Shown: piece by piece, positions 11,208 through 22,157 of the stretch
Layout of the letters: each line of letters starts with the position of its first letter
Numbering within the stretch: position 1 is the stretch's first letter
Made by a program: the position numbers and the translations under genes
The notes under the pieces: generated by a model
What the model was told of the DNA's origin: nothing
Databases searched by the model: none
The model's input: the letters and a program-made list of their open reading frames with translations, nothing else
Assembly (NCBI GenBank): GCA_024500155.1
Contig: CM044858.1
Span: 34,143,786-34,207,785 of the forward strand
Direction of reading: 5' to 3'
Source of the DNA: Chenopodium formosanum
Lineage: Eukaryota; Streptophyta; Magnoliopsida; Caryophyllales; Amaranthaceae
Length of the DNA stretch: 64,000 nt

Positions 11208-11424
11208 GAGGAAGTTCCAGTTAATCAATTTAATAAACAAAATTTGTTTAACAAATGGCAAAAAATGGTAAATAAAACAACATAAATGCATAGTCATCAT
11301 GACATTTTCGTAAATATATCAACAACAGTGGGACCCATATTTAATAAAAAGTTGTTGATTTATTTACAATTGTGCCATTTGATAAACAAATTTTGTTTAT
11401 CAAATTGATAAACTTGAATTTTCC
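11208..11424. mobile_element. Mutator-like MITE with 10-bp target duplication
   Basis: The element is flanked by CTATGTTTAC at 11198-11207 and 11425-11434. Its ends form inverted repeats of about 45-50 bp sharing ATAAACAAAATTTGTTTA and AAATGGCA. A related element sits at 28654-28932. The 9-10 bp duplication and long terminal repeats fit a Mutator-type origin. It lies in the truncated SKP1-b intron and is absent from copies a and c. Confidence 0.8.
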
Positions 11425-11667
11425 CTATGTTTACATACATTTTCATGATCGATTTATCAAGTATAACTAAATGAAGTATATGTGTGAATGCAGGCTGCTA
11501 ATTACATGGATATCAAGAGTTTGCTGGATTTAACAAGTCAACGTGTTGCTGATATGATCAAGGATAAGACACCCGAGGAGATAAGGGAGCTGTTCAACAT
11601 CAAGAATGATTTCTCATCCGAAGAAGAGGAAAGAATTCGCAAGGAGTACCAGTGGGCTTTCCAGTAA

Positions 11668-12295
11668 TCTGAAATAGCAATGGACTAAACTGTTTAGAAC
11701 AACTTCATTTACCCTAACTGTGTTTCTGAGTAGTTTTAATTACCTGCTGCATTTGTTTGCAGTTTGCTTAATGCTGCAGTGCTGTAGCACAAACTATGTT
11801 TACTGCTTTATCAGTTTATCGAACTCCGTATATTTTTGTGTGCGCTATTCATTTTATTTCTAATTGATAGCCATGCTTAGGAAAGCTAGCTTTGTTCGAT
11901 AGCTCGAATGTGTATATGTTGCGGTCTTGCGGATATGAAATTGAGAAGGATTTATTTGTGGGCCTTCAAGTAGTGAAATGAAGTAGTTTTCATGGCTAAT
12001 TTCTTTCTTGAGGACTGTATGCCCTGTTTACTGATTTCATGCCAGGTCTGTGTTGATGGAAGGACTAGCTAATAGTATGCTTTTGTCATGATGGATGATT
12101 GCATGAGATTGAAGTGTAGTTGAGTTGGTAGCTGTGATTTGGGATGTGTGTATTGAACTGCATTCGGGATGAGGAGGGTTTACTTGGGTTACGAGTAGGC
12201 AGGTCTTACCTTCTTCATTACTGAGATAAAAGGAGAAAAGGTGCTGTGTCAATTTTTCTTGTTTTATAGAAGATTGATATACTGCAATTTCTTCA
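11668..12295. other. Convergent spacer, unit 2
   Basis: Second copy of the SKP1-subtilase spacer, similar to 9630-10435. No gene seen. Confidence 0.7.
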
Positions 12296-12625
12296 TAGAA
12301 GATAGTTATTTCATCATTACAAAAGATATATTATGCCAACTGTGAGAGATAAATACTAACATAGCCTAAATTAAGCTCCATTCCGGCTTACAACAAATAG
12401 ACTTCTCACTAAGAATTTGTTGTTGCTTCATGTGATTGCCCCGAACAAATCTCTTTTAACAGAAGAATCAGAAGTGAAATATGTAATCATTTATTCCAAC
12501 TTCTTGGTAGCAACATTAATGACAAGTCCTATTCACTGTAGTCCCCCAATCGGGTTCACCTCCCCTGCTCCAAGATCGTATGGTGTGGCTGCCTCATCAA
12601 ACGATTGTATGGTAATATAGGTGTT
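12296..12625 (-). pseudogene. Subtilase last-exon remnant, unit 2
   Basis: The minus strand matches the 3' flank and two separated pieces of exon 9 of the intact subtilase at 16908. The C-terminal piece (reverse of 12380-12520) and the region encoding the ATPYD and GAGEV segment (12540-12615) are joined, with the middle of the exon deleted. It keeps the conserved stop-proximal region that unit 1 lost, so the two relics were damaged independently. Not translatable. Confidence 0.88.
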
Positions 12626-13168
12626 CATACAGCCATATAGGATATTTTCCAATCAACAATTTAATTGAAGTTGATCTAATTTTACTCAGCCCAACTCTCT
12701 TTAAAATAAATTTTAAGTAGAACTATTTTTTGTTGTTGGAAACTTGAAGTATAATACATTTGCTAGAAGAAGAAAGAATAGTGGGTAGTAGCGTAGTACA
12801 TTCTGTCTCTTTTTGTATCTTTAATAATACTCGTAGACTCGTAGTAGTATATGTTAATCTTTCACAAAAGTCAGTTGATTTCAAATACAAAGAAAAGAAC
12901 CTCCCTTGCCATTTTTTCAGTATAAAAACTTCTGAAAACTATAAACAAATGAAATTGTGTAATTGGTTATTGGTGCAAGTTGGCGCCAGAAATTTTCCCC
13001 ATACCCACCCACAATGCAATTTGGCGCCATTAAGATGTGGCACAATTTCATTGATATTGTATGTTGGGACCACATACAATAGTTGTATGTGTATCAATTT
13101 CCCTACTTGAATCCTCAAATAAATGCTCCAAAAAATTGATTGTAGCTTACAATTAATGAACAAATATA
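12626..13168. other. Intergenic, no gene recognised
   Basis: AT-rich. It includes a short local inverted repeat around ATTGTATGTTGGGACCACATACAAT-like sequence near 13056-13081 and a TTGGCGCCA motif at two places (12978 and 13020). Nothing coding is supported. Confidence 0.5.
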
Positions 13169-13491
13169 CTCCCTCCGTCCCCTTTTGATAGTCCCTTATG
13201 AGCATTTTTCACGAATTAATAAACAAAAATAAGAATAATAAATGTACTTCGAAAAAGTAAATTGACATTGGGTATACAAAAAAGTGGCAAAAAAACAGAT
13301 AGAGAAAGTAATAAAAGTACACGGGGAAACAAAATTTACATGGGAAATCTAAATTTGCACAAATATTGTTTCAAGTTGGAGAGAATTTTGGTAAAAAATT
13401 AATATTAATAGTTGTTGGAAAAAGCAAATGGGGTGAACATTTTGGGACTAAAATTTGTCCATAAGAGACTAACAAAAAGGGATGGAGGGAT
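13169..13491. mobile_element. Stowaway-like MITE
   Basis: A 323-bp element between TA dinucleotides (13167-13168 and 13492-13493). The ends, CTCCCTCCGTCCCCTTTT at left and its diverged complement (AAAAAGGGATGGAGGGAT) at right, form about 30 bp of terminal inverted repeat. This is the Tc1/mariner-type Stowaway signature. Confidence 0.85.
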
Positions 13492-13729
13492 TATAAGATT
13501 TTAAAATGGAATTTTGAAAACTAGTTTTTATTCTTTTTATTTTTTTTTATTTTTTTTTATTTAGGTTTTTTGTAAAATAAATGAGGTAAAGGGATTCACT
13601 TTTCTTACACCAAGAGACTAACATTTTGAATGGAATTTTTTTTAATCTTTGTCGGAAAAATAAGTTGAGTCCCCAAATGGTGAAGTAAAAAAAAGTGAGT
13701 TCCTAAATGGTAAAAAATGCAAAAACTTA

Positions 13730-13976
13730 GGGCCTGTTCACATTTACTTAATTTCAGTTCAGTTCAGTTCACTTCAGCTCCAATCAGTTCAGTTCAGTTC
13801 CAATCAGTTCAGTTCAGTTCAGTTTAGTTCAGCTCTTAATTTTCCTCTCACATAAAATATTCATTTCCGCTCAATTCAGTTCAGTTTAGTTCCAATCAGT
13901 TCAGTTCAGTTCAGTTCAGCTCCAATCAGTTCAATTCAGTTCAGTTCAGCTCAGTTCAGTAAATATGAACAGGCCC
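13730..13976. mobile_element. MITE with internal CAGTT repeats (GGGCCTGTTC family)
   Basis: Inverted ends GGGCCTGTTCA and TGAACAGGCCC are flanked by TA. The interior is mostly TTCAG/CAGTT pentamers with CTCCAATCAG interruptions. Related copies are at 28240-28395, 29697-30127, 30991-31260 and 47390-47532. Confidence 0.75.
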
Positions 13977-14427
13977 TACATGTATGCTTAACTCTAAGAA
14001 ATTAGGTAGTGTTCTTTGGTTGGAAGATAATTTACTTGGAAATGTACTTTCCTAAGAAGTACTCGTATTAAAATAAAGGTGTGTTTGGTTGGAGAGATTT
14101 AAGGTGTAAATATGTGATATAGAAATTCCCACAAATCATGGGAGATCCATTACTCACCAACATCCCCTTTGGTGAGTTGAATTTCCTAAAAAATGCAATT
14201 TCCTATATTGTCTTCCAAACAATTTTGTTTAATTCCTAGAAAATTCATAAGGATAAAAATTTCCCATTAGAAGTTACTTGCTTAATTCCCATGTGAACCA
14301 AACGAGCACTTTTTTACATTAGTTACAGAAACCGCTCATTTAAAGTCTTGTTTGATTTAATAGATTTTTCGCTTGTGTTATGATAATCCAGATAAAATAA
14401 GCCCAAATAATCGAAAATAAGTTGTCA

Positions 14428-14457
14428 ATAGGTTTTTTTTTTTTTTTTGAAAAGAGA
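14428..14457 (-). mobile_element. Very short poly(T) insertion with target duplication
   Basis: GTTGTCA is present at 14421-14427 and 14458-14464 around a 30-base insert made of a T run and GAAAAGAGA. The homologous SKP1-a promoter has a single GTTGTCA and no insert. Confidence 0.7.
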
Positions 14458-14641
14458 GTTGTCATAAGTTTTTGTTAATGGTTAATAAATGGTGGTTATC
14501 CCAATAAGTTCAGATTCGTTTAGACAGTTAAAATTTTTTAATTAATTACGATGGGTAGAAATGGAATTATTACACGATTTACCACACTTGTAAAAATGTG
14601 GAAGTACATGGTTGCTTGTGCAGCAATTCTTCCTAAATTTC

Positions 14642-14648
14642 TATAAAT
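14642..14648 (+). promoter_or_regulatory. TATA box of the second intact SKP1-like gene
   Basis: TATAAAT lies 96 bases before the ATG, in a promoter homologous to that of copy a. Confidence 0.6.
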
Positions 14649-14743
14649 ACTGCTCTAGTCTTTCCTAGTCGTATCATATTCTCTCATACTCATTTCTTCT
14701 CTACATTTCAATCAACCACCTCCTTCTTCAACTGCAAACTGCA

Positions 14744-16034
14744 ATGGCTTCCTCTAGGAAGATAATCCTCACGAGTGCTGATGGAAAGCTTTTCGAGATC
14801 GCCGAAAACGCAGCAATGCTGTCTGAAACCGTCAAGAACATGATTGAAGCCATCGGCGAAAGCAACGATCCAATTCCGCTGCTAAATGTGAGCTCAACAA
14901 TCCTGTTGAAGATCATCGACTACTGCAACAAACATGTTGAAGAAGAGAATACTGATGTACTCAAGCAATGGGATGCTGACTTCCTCAAAAAGAACCAGGA
15001 TATTCTCTATGATCTCATTTTTGTGAGTATTAATTTTCTTTAATTTCATCTATTTTCTTGATTTTGGTTTAATTGTTATTTTCGTCATTTTCGTGTATTA
15101 TTTCAATTTCTTTCGTTTGATTTTGTTTAGGGCTAATTTCATGATTAATTATTTTATTGTTTAGGGGTTAGGGTTTATGTGTGTTTTGATTGTGTAAGAT
15201 TTAGGGTTCTGAACTTCTGATTTATGGCTGTTTAGTCTAATATTATGATTAATTATTCTAATTGTTTTAGAGTTTAATTTATTGTTAACTTGGATTAAAT
15301 TATTTAGTGAGATTTCTGAAGTATATTATAATTCCTTGTTTCGTTGTAAATTTTTTGTTTATATGGTAACTTTTTTTTTTTATTCAAGTTAAAAGAAATG
15401 TTCGGCTAAATTTTATGATTAAATCTGATATTTAAGTAAGAATAGGTGTTTTGCATGATGACAAAAGCAAATTTGAGTGCATTATTAGAGTTTATCTTGT
15501 TAGCGATCTTTATAATTAATATCAAGGTGTTCAGAATATAGAGATTATTTTATCGTAGAATCAAATGTGGAAATATGATTTTATGATGTTAGATTAATTT
15601 TTATGATGATCGACATATAATATTGAGTCCAAATTTTGTGCTTAGAGATGTCTGAGTTGTTTGTGAATAATGTAATGTGTTAGTTAACATCATATACGTA
15701 TACGTGATCGATTGATATACATTTTCATGATCGATTTATAAATTAATTTTGTGTGGTGAATGCTGACTGCTAATTATATACATTTAGGTAATGTGTTCTT
15801 GATTTATATACATTTTCATGATCAATTTATAAATTAATTATGTGTACGTGGTGAATGCAGGCTGCTAATTACATGGAAATCAAGTGTTTGCTGGATTTAA
15901 CTACTCACCGTGTTGCTGATATGATCAAGGATAAGACACCTGAGGATTTAAGGAAGGAATTCAACATCAAGAATGATTACACACCCGAACAAGAGGAAGA
16001 AGTTCGCAAGGAGTACCAGTGGGCTTTCGAGTAA
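14744..16034 (+). CDS. SKP1-like protein (SCF ubiquitin ligase adaptor), copy c
   Basis: Two exons, 14744-15022 and 15861-16034, give 150 residues. The protein starts MASSRKIILTSADGKLFEIA and ends EYQWAFE. The second exon has the conserved NIKNDYTPEQEEE stretch and exactly the 174-nt length of the other copies. It lacks the Asp-rich loop seen in copy a (VLKQWDADFL follows NTD directly) and is a little shorter than the family norm. The intron (15023-15860) is collinear with that of copy a but lacks its inverted duplication. Role as in copy a: adaptor between CUL1 and F-box proteins. It is oriented tail to tail with the intact subtilase at 16908-20288. The reading frame and splice sites are intact, so it is probably expressed. 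Confidence 0.93.
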
Positions 16035-16907
16035 TCTGAATCTGCAATGGATGAAACTGTTAGAACAACTTCATTTACCAGTCCCAAACCTGTGTTTCTG
16101 AATAGTTTAATTTCCCTGCTTACTGCTGTAGTGTTGTAGTGCTGTAGCACAAACTATGTTTACTGCTTTATCAGTTTATCGTACTTAGTTTCAAGCATTT
16201 GAAGTTTATTAATCTTGTGTGTGCAATCTACTCTATTTCTAATTGATAACCATGCTTAGTAAAGCTAGCTCTGTTCAATAGCTCGAATGTGTATAACCTG
16301 CAAATCAAAATTGTTGCGGATATGATAAAAGGAAAGACAGTAGACGTGATAAGTAGTACATCTATTTAGATAATGACTAATACGCCTGAGGATGTAGAAG
16401 AAATTAAAAAGGTATATATTGTGGACCTTCAAGTAGTGAAATGAAGCAGTTTTCATAGCTAATTTCTCTCTTGTGGATTGTATGCCCTGTTTTTATGTTA
16501 GGTCTGCATAAATGTTAACGTATAAGGGGTCTGTGTTGATGGAAGGGCTAGGTAGTTGAGTTGGTAGCTGATATGGGATTTGATTTTTTGAACTGCATTA
16601 GGGGAGAAGCTTGGGAGGAGGATAGTTTACGTGGATTACGAGTAGGCTGGTTGTTATGCTTGTTATAACACCTGAAAGTGGGGACTATAAGCCTATACTC
16701 TGCATGACATTCAGAAAAGAGTATAGATCACCATTGTAGCCTGAGACGACTGAGAGTATAGATCGTTTATTTTATATTACCTTTTTGTTTGTATAACAGA
16801 AGTTTACTATACTGCAAATTTTCATACAAGATAGTTATTTCAACATTACAATAGAGTTATTACGCCAACTGTGAGAGATTAATACTAATAATCTAATATA
16901 GCCTAAA
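16035..16907. other. Convergent spacer, unit 3
   Basis: Third copy of the spacer between the SKP1-like gene and the facing subtilase. It shares blocks with the two upstream copies. A downstream part (about 16816-16907) is subtilase 3' flank. No additional gene seen. Confidence 0.7.
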
Positions 16908-19900
16908 TTAAGCTCCACTCCGGCTTACAACAAATGGACTTCTCACTATGAATTTGTTGCTTTTCCATGTGATTGCCCCAAACAAATCTCCCTTAACAGA
17001 AGAATCAGAAGTGGAATATGTAACCATGTATTCCAACTTCTTGGTAGCTGCTGTAAATCTTAGTTCAGTAGGACTCACATCTACCTCAAGTCCTGTAGGT
17101 GCTTCAACTGTTACAGTATAGACTGGCTCATCATCAGTATCGACATTAGTGACAGTCCTATTCACTGTAATAGGACCTATTGTATCAATCATGGATATAG
17201 CTATCGATGGGTAGTTGATGTTTGATATCATGTCAGTGTTTGAAGAGACGGGACAAGAAAATCCACTTGGAAGGTCTCCTGCGATAAGCTTTATGGTTGA
17301 CATATTGTATCCATAATAGCACAAAAAATTCAGGTATTCAGCTGGCTCGATGTCATAAATTAATCCTGGATCTAATCCCCCAACCAGGCTCACCTCCCCT
17401 GCTCCAACATCGTATGGTGTGGCTGCCTCATCAAACGATTGTGTGGTAATTGGCCTATTTATATTGTTTGTTTGAGTTGCTGCCAACGAAGCAATCACTT
17501 TGTAAGTATATATAGACTATAGTTGCCACTTTGTTCCCTAGACAAAATAATGTCTGATGAACTAACAAGAAAGAAGAAATGAACAGCTTGTTTACATGGT
17601 CAAAATAAAATGATAGATGCCTGATTGTGCACATAATACTGCTTACAAATTTATGATTCAGATAAACCTTTCTGTCTGCTCTGAACTTCAATTTAGACCG
17701 TGGTTTGTTAATTAACTTTTATACATTCGCTGCCTATATTTTAAAGAAGTTGAAATAATCTTTGTTCAATTGATTCATGCTTAGTTCACTTACCAGTGGT
17801 CATGATAGCAGATCTTATAGCAGCAGGAGTCCAAGCAGGATTCTCAGATTTTATATTGGCTGCAATGCCTGTAACGTGTGGACATGCCATAGAGGTTCCA
17901 GAAATCACGTTGAACAGAGAAGGTTCTCTTCCCTCAGGTCTTTCACCAAATGTGTCATTAGCTATCCACGCTGCAAGGATATTTACTCCTGGTGCTGCAA
18001 TATCGGGCTGCCAAATGAAAAGGTGAATATATCTTACTAATCTGTTAGCATGTTTTTTTATGCAGAAACAGCAAAAGGGACCTTACCTTGAGAATGTTTA
18101 ATGTGGTTGATGAAGGACCTCTGGATGAGAAAAAGGCAACTGTTGGTGCTGGCTTAAATCCTTGGACAGTTTTTGTCGGTAAGATTGTTGCAACCGGATT
18201 TCTTGAACAAAAATGTCATCAAATTAGCATGTAATGTAATAAACAGTACTGAATATGATCACTCTTAAACACATTTGAGTTGGAAGAAAGTTAATTAGTT
18301 ATCTTACTTAGTCGCATTTATGTATGCAAAAATTTGGTTGCTATCCTTTGAAGTGATCAGAGTCATTGGAAAGTCACCCGTATTAATGGCAATAAATCGC
18401 TCTAGATCACTGACAATTATCAACCCTACTGCACCACTTTCGTTAACTTTTATTTGCTTCCAGTACATATCATAATCACTGTTCTCTGCTTGCTGACAAA
18501 GGACAATTTTTCCTCTGATCTTCTCTGCATCAATTGAGTCTGGGTAGCAATTCCTGGAAAATAAAAAATCTATCAGTACAAATAATACGATGAATAGCAA
18601 CTATTAAATAAGAAATATAGAACAATATTGTTGGAAGGTACAACAACAACAGAAATTCACCTTGCGTCATATTCACTTGCAGACTTATTCTTGGCAGATT
18701 CTCCAGTAATTAGTGGGTACACTGGAGACTTTATAAGCTTTGAAAAGTTAATGGATCCACCCTGAAAATTCAAAGAATACAGAAATCTGTGTAACTTTGT
18801 TTGACCTTATGGTATGAATTTTTTGGAAAATCTTGTGACGATTAAATAATGAATTGGCATCCATCCAAAATATGAAATCAAAAACTTGGTTTCAGAAAAT
18901 CACATAATAGAAAGGTTCATTTTATATATCTTGATTTTATGTAGTTTAAGTCACTAGTTAATGTGTTACCTTAATCCTTATGTTGTTGCCTAAGATGATA
19001 TCAGACTGAAAGTCACGGTCAATGGTAGTAGCAGCGACAGTAAAGATCCAAGGAGCTACATTTACAACAGATTGAGGAGAAGGGCCGCCATTCCCTGCAG
19101 AGCAAACCACAGTGATCCCTTTTTGTACAGCATGGAATGCACCAATAGCTATAACATCAGTGGCGAAATCATTTTCAAATGAAGATCCACTTCCAAGGGA
19201 TAAGGACAGCAGATCAACACCATCTGCTATAGCATCATCAAACGCAGCCAAGATAGCAGATCCAGGGCATCCCTCCTCATCGGAGCACACACGATACGAA
19301 GCTATGCGTGATGTAGGGGATCCTCCCCTTGCTGTCCCATTTGCTAATCCATAATATGAAGCATTGGCTACAGGAGCACCTGCTGCAGTTGATGCTACAT
19401 GTGTACCATGGCCAAAATCATCTCTAGGTGAGGCCATTTTCGATTTGCTGTAGTGTCTTGCTCCAATAATTTTTCTGCAAAAATAATGAATAGATTAATG
19501 AGAAGTACATTGAAAATGTGTCATTACATAAAGCAAGCTAAGGAAAAAGAGACAAATAAGGTATATATTTATTTTAGTATCAAACATACTTGTTACAATT
19601 TGATGAATTGAAGTTTTTTCCCTCCATACAAATCCCTCTCCATCTCCGCGGTATTGGACCCAAGCCTTTGTCACTAAAGCTCTCAGATTCTGGCCAGATA
19701 CCTACAGAGTAATTTAATTGGATTATGTACTCTATCATGTATAGTTTGACGAATTAATCTTAGACTTTTAATTGAAAATTTACCTGAATCTAAAAAACCA
19801 ATAATAGTATCTGATCCTTTAGTGGGTGACACTGCAGAAATAGAGTCTGATTGGGAAGCAGTCCATGGGAGAGTTCCGTACTGTAAGAAATCCCATGAAC

Positions 19901-20288
19901 GCGTTGTGTGAAGTTGTAGCAGGGGATCTGGAAACACTGACACTACTCCAGGTTGTTTGGACAGTTGAAGGGCTTCTGACTCTGATAATCGTGCAGCAAA
20001 TCCTGAGAACCCGTGCTTGTAGGTATGTATTAATGAACTCTTGTTCCTGCAACACAAAAAGAACAATTTAACAGTAATAATTAAACACATAAATGAATAA
20101 AATTAACAGTAGATTGCACACCTGCTTATCAAAGAGCTAAGAAGCGTATCATAGCTATTCTTGTTAGTTCCCATGTACACGATATAAACATTGTCATTAG
20201 ATAATGCTGAGCTAGCCTCACTGGTTACGTAATGTGACAAAATGAAGAGAACAAAGTAGTAAAACAGGATGGAATAAGAGGTTTTCAT
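16908..20288 (-). CDS. SBT5-type subtilase (secreted serine protease), copy 1
   Basis: Nine exons in gene order: 20288-20122, 20046-19784, 19701-19590, 19474-18970, 18761-18661, 18553-18308, 18201-18087, 18007-17794 and 17479-16908. All have GT-AG sites with phase kept; total 764 aa. A hydrophobic signal peptide is followed by an I9 prodomain (VYIVYMG; YKHGFSGFAARL). The S8 triad is Asp142 (FLDSG), His203 (GHGTHVAS) and Ser542 (SGTSMACPH), with oxyanion Asn309 (SAGNGGP). A PA domain lies in the insert, and an Fn3-like C-terminus (RTVTNVDTDDEP) ends RSPFVV. The order and the FLDSG form fit SBT5.2/CRSP-type enzymes, which process apoplastic peptides. A TATA box sits 60 bp upstream. Homologous to copy 2 at 22158. 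Probably functional; substrate unknown. Confidence 0.95.
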
Positions 20289-20347
20289 GATTGACTTTGT
20301 TTTTTAGTAGATTATATTTGCACTCCTTCAATGCAGGTAAAGCAGCT

Positions 20348-20355
20348 TATTTATA
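20348..20355 (-). promoter_or_regulatory. TATA box of subtilase copy 1
   Basis: TATAAATA on the minus strand, 60 bases upstream of the ATG at 20288. Confidence 0.6.
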
Positions 20356-20432
20356 GTGTTTAGTGGCAGTAAGGTAATGCACGTAATATACCATATGTAA
20401 GAAGGGCAGACACCTAAACAGTATAATACAAC

Positions 20433-20800
20433 CTGGCTCTCAGTATGAATCTAGATTGTGACATTATACTTGCCTTCATGCCATATAAAAACGGTGAACA
20501 TGGGTTGTGGTGGTGATAAGAAATTCATTAAGGTAAAATTTGAAGATATAGTAAATCGTATTGTATATTTCTGCTATGATAAGTTATACAAGGAATAACG
20601 TATGAGAACTATGTGCTCTCTGTATAAACCTCGATTGTGACATTATACTTTCTTCATGCTATATATACATGGTGAAACATGGGTAGTGTTGGTGGACTGG
20701 TGGGAGGATAAGGCAAAATTTGATTATATATTAATTTTTATCGTATATTTCTGCTATAATATATAATTTATAGAAGTAATTTTGTATAAGAAAATTGTAA
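20433..20800. repeat. Promoter-proximal tandem duplication of about 180 bp
   Basis: Two diverged copies (about 20433-20611 and 20612-20800) share GATTGTGACATTATACTT, an ATGGGT..GTGTTGGTGG-like block, AAAATTTGA and TATATTTCTGCTAT. A related sequence lies upstream of subtilase copy 2 (about 25912-26100), so these upstream regions were duplicated with the genes and then again locally. They may contain enhancer elements, but that is untested. Confidence 0.75.
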
Positions 20801-21677
20801 GTATGCGTACATAAATGAAAGTAACAGACAAAAGCAACATGCTAAGTGGATGGAGACCTTGTTTGAAATTAGTATTGCTGTAGGAAGGGTGATACTATTT
20901 ATGATTTGAAGGGTGTGTATACATGGTATGTCTTTTGCTTACCGATAATTTCTGGAATGTAACAGAAGATGCTGGCATGAATTTCATTTTAGAGATATTT
21001 AGATGATAAATAAGATGCTAGGGTACGGTGACTGGCTGAACCAATCTAACCCAGCTTGGCTTGACTTGTACCAACTCAAACTCAACTGTTTCAAAGCTTA
21101 GCTCAGTTTGTAACTCAACATGAAGCTTACAATGATTACTTGATTTTTAACTTGTTATTCTATCTCAAAAATGTCAATTTTGTAGCTTATATGGTTAGGC
21201 CTGCTCATGAGCTTGGGTTACAATGTTGATAGGAAAAAGTTGCTAGGTATCATAGATTATAATGTTACTAGATGACTAGATGAAATATGCTATTAATAGA
21301 TTCAAATTATTATTTGTATGCTTGTATTTATTACAAATTTACAGCTCTTGTTATTAATCATAATTAAACAGATGAAGTTGTTCTTAAATGATGTTAATCA
21401 GTGTTTCAGATATTATAATTGCACAACCTGCCACAACCCACAACATGAAAAAATTGATGTGCTTTTCATTAGTAACTTTCATTTCATTGTTTAAGGAAAG
21501 TACTACTTTGTTGGTCACTCAAATTAGTGATTTTAAACCTCTATTATTCTTACACATGACTACATGAGCAGCCCTAAATTATTGCTATTTATTCTGCATT
21601 TTCACGCGATTAAATCTTATTTTAATTGCATGCTTTTCATAGAATAGGTATGAGTTTGCTACATATAAGAGCAGTCC
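20801..21677. other. Intergenic upstream DNA of subtilase copy 1
   Basis: AT-rich spacer. The part at 20820-20940 resembles 26137-26250 upstream of copy 2 (both contain ATGATTTGAAGGG). No ORF supported. Confidence 0.5.
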
Positions 21678-21886
21678 ATTTTATTGTATATCATTCACAC
21701 TACAGAAGTACTATCAGGTTAATAACATAGCCCTCAATTTGGCAATGAAAGAGTTACTCCCTCCGTCCCTAATTATAGGCCACTTCTAAAGTATTGTAGT
21801 CTAATTTGATTTGTTGAAGGTTGATCAATAAATTTGGTTTAGTATTTTATTGTATATCATTCACACTACAGAAGTACTATCAGGTT
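21678..21886. repeat. Direct repeat of about 40 bp flanking a MITE-end-like segment
   Basis: TTATTGTATATCATTCACAC plus a further 20 bp is repeated perfectly at 21681-21720 and 21847-21886. The 126 bp between them contain ACTCCCTCCGTCCCTAATTA, a Stowaway-type end. Confidence 0.85.
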
Positions 21887-22157
21887 GTGAATCTTGTAAT
21901 TTTCGAAGTATTAGTTGGACTTATTACTGACATTATACATTGTCAAAGAAACTTTACAAGACTACATTTTGTTGATACAGAAAGTAGCTGTTCATCTAGA
22001 ATGTTTCAAATTCTTGATGTCCTAATCACTTTGATACAATTTCTCTCTGGTACTCCAGGGTAAAGCTTTCTTGTTATGTAGAAGGATAATGTAACACTAG
22101 GGTTATCAGGCATGATATTCTATCATACCATGAGATATCTATGTACTAAAACCGATA

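Larger units (their letters stand above)
10881..11667 (+). pseudogene. SKP1-like copy b: orphan second exon
   Basis: Bases 11494-11667 encode an undamaged SKP1 second exon of exactly the same length as in copies a and c (starts AANYMDIKSLLDLT, ends EYQWAFQ), preceded by the usual TGCAG acceptor. Homology to the parental intron begins at 10881 (AACTTTTGTGCTTAGAGATG). Before that point lies subtilase-derived DNA instead of exon 1 and a promoter, so the copy arose truncated or lost its 5' half. The retained intron part carries two later insertions, at 10924-11069 and 11208-11424. The exon itself is remarkably clean, so the truncation may be recent or the exon may have been refreshed by gene conversion. 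Confidence 0.93.

Noticed and set aside
12939..13205. Opposed open frames of 88 and 116 residues
   Set aside because: No domain, no splice or promoter support, and one runs into a MITE end.
19784..19800. Catalytic Asp of subtilase copy 1 in FLDSG instead of DTG
   Set aside because: As I recall the family, SBT5.2-type subtilases also have FLDSG, so this is a normal variant and not a sign of inactivity.
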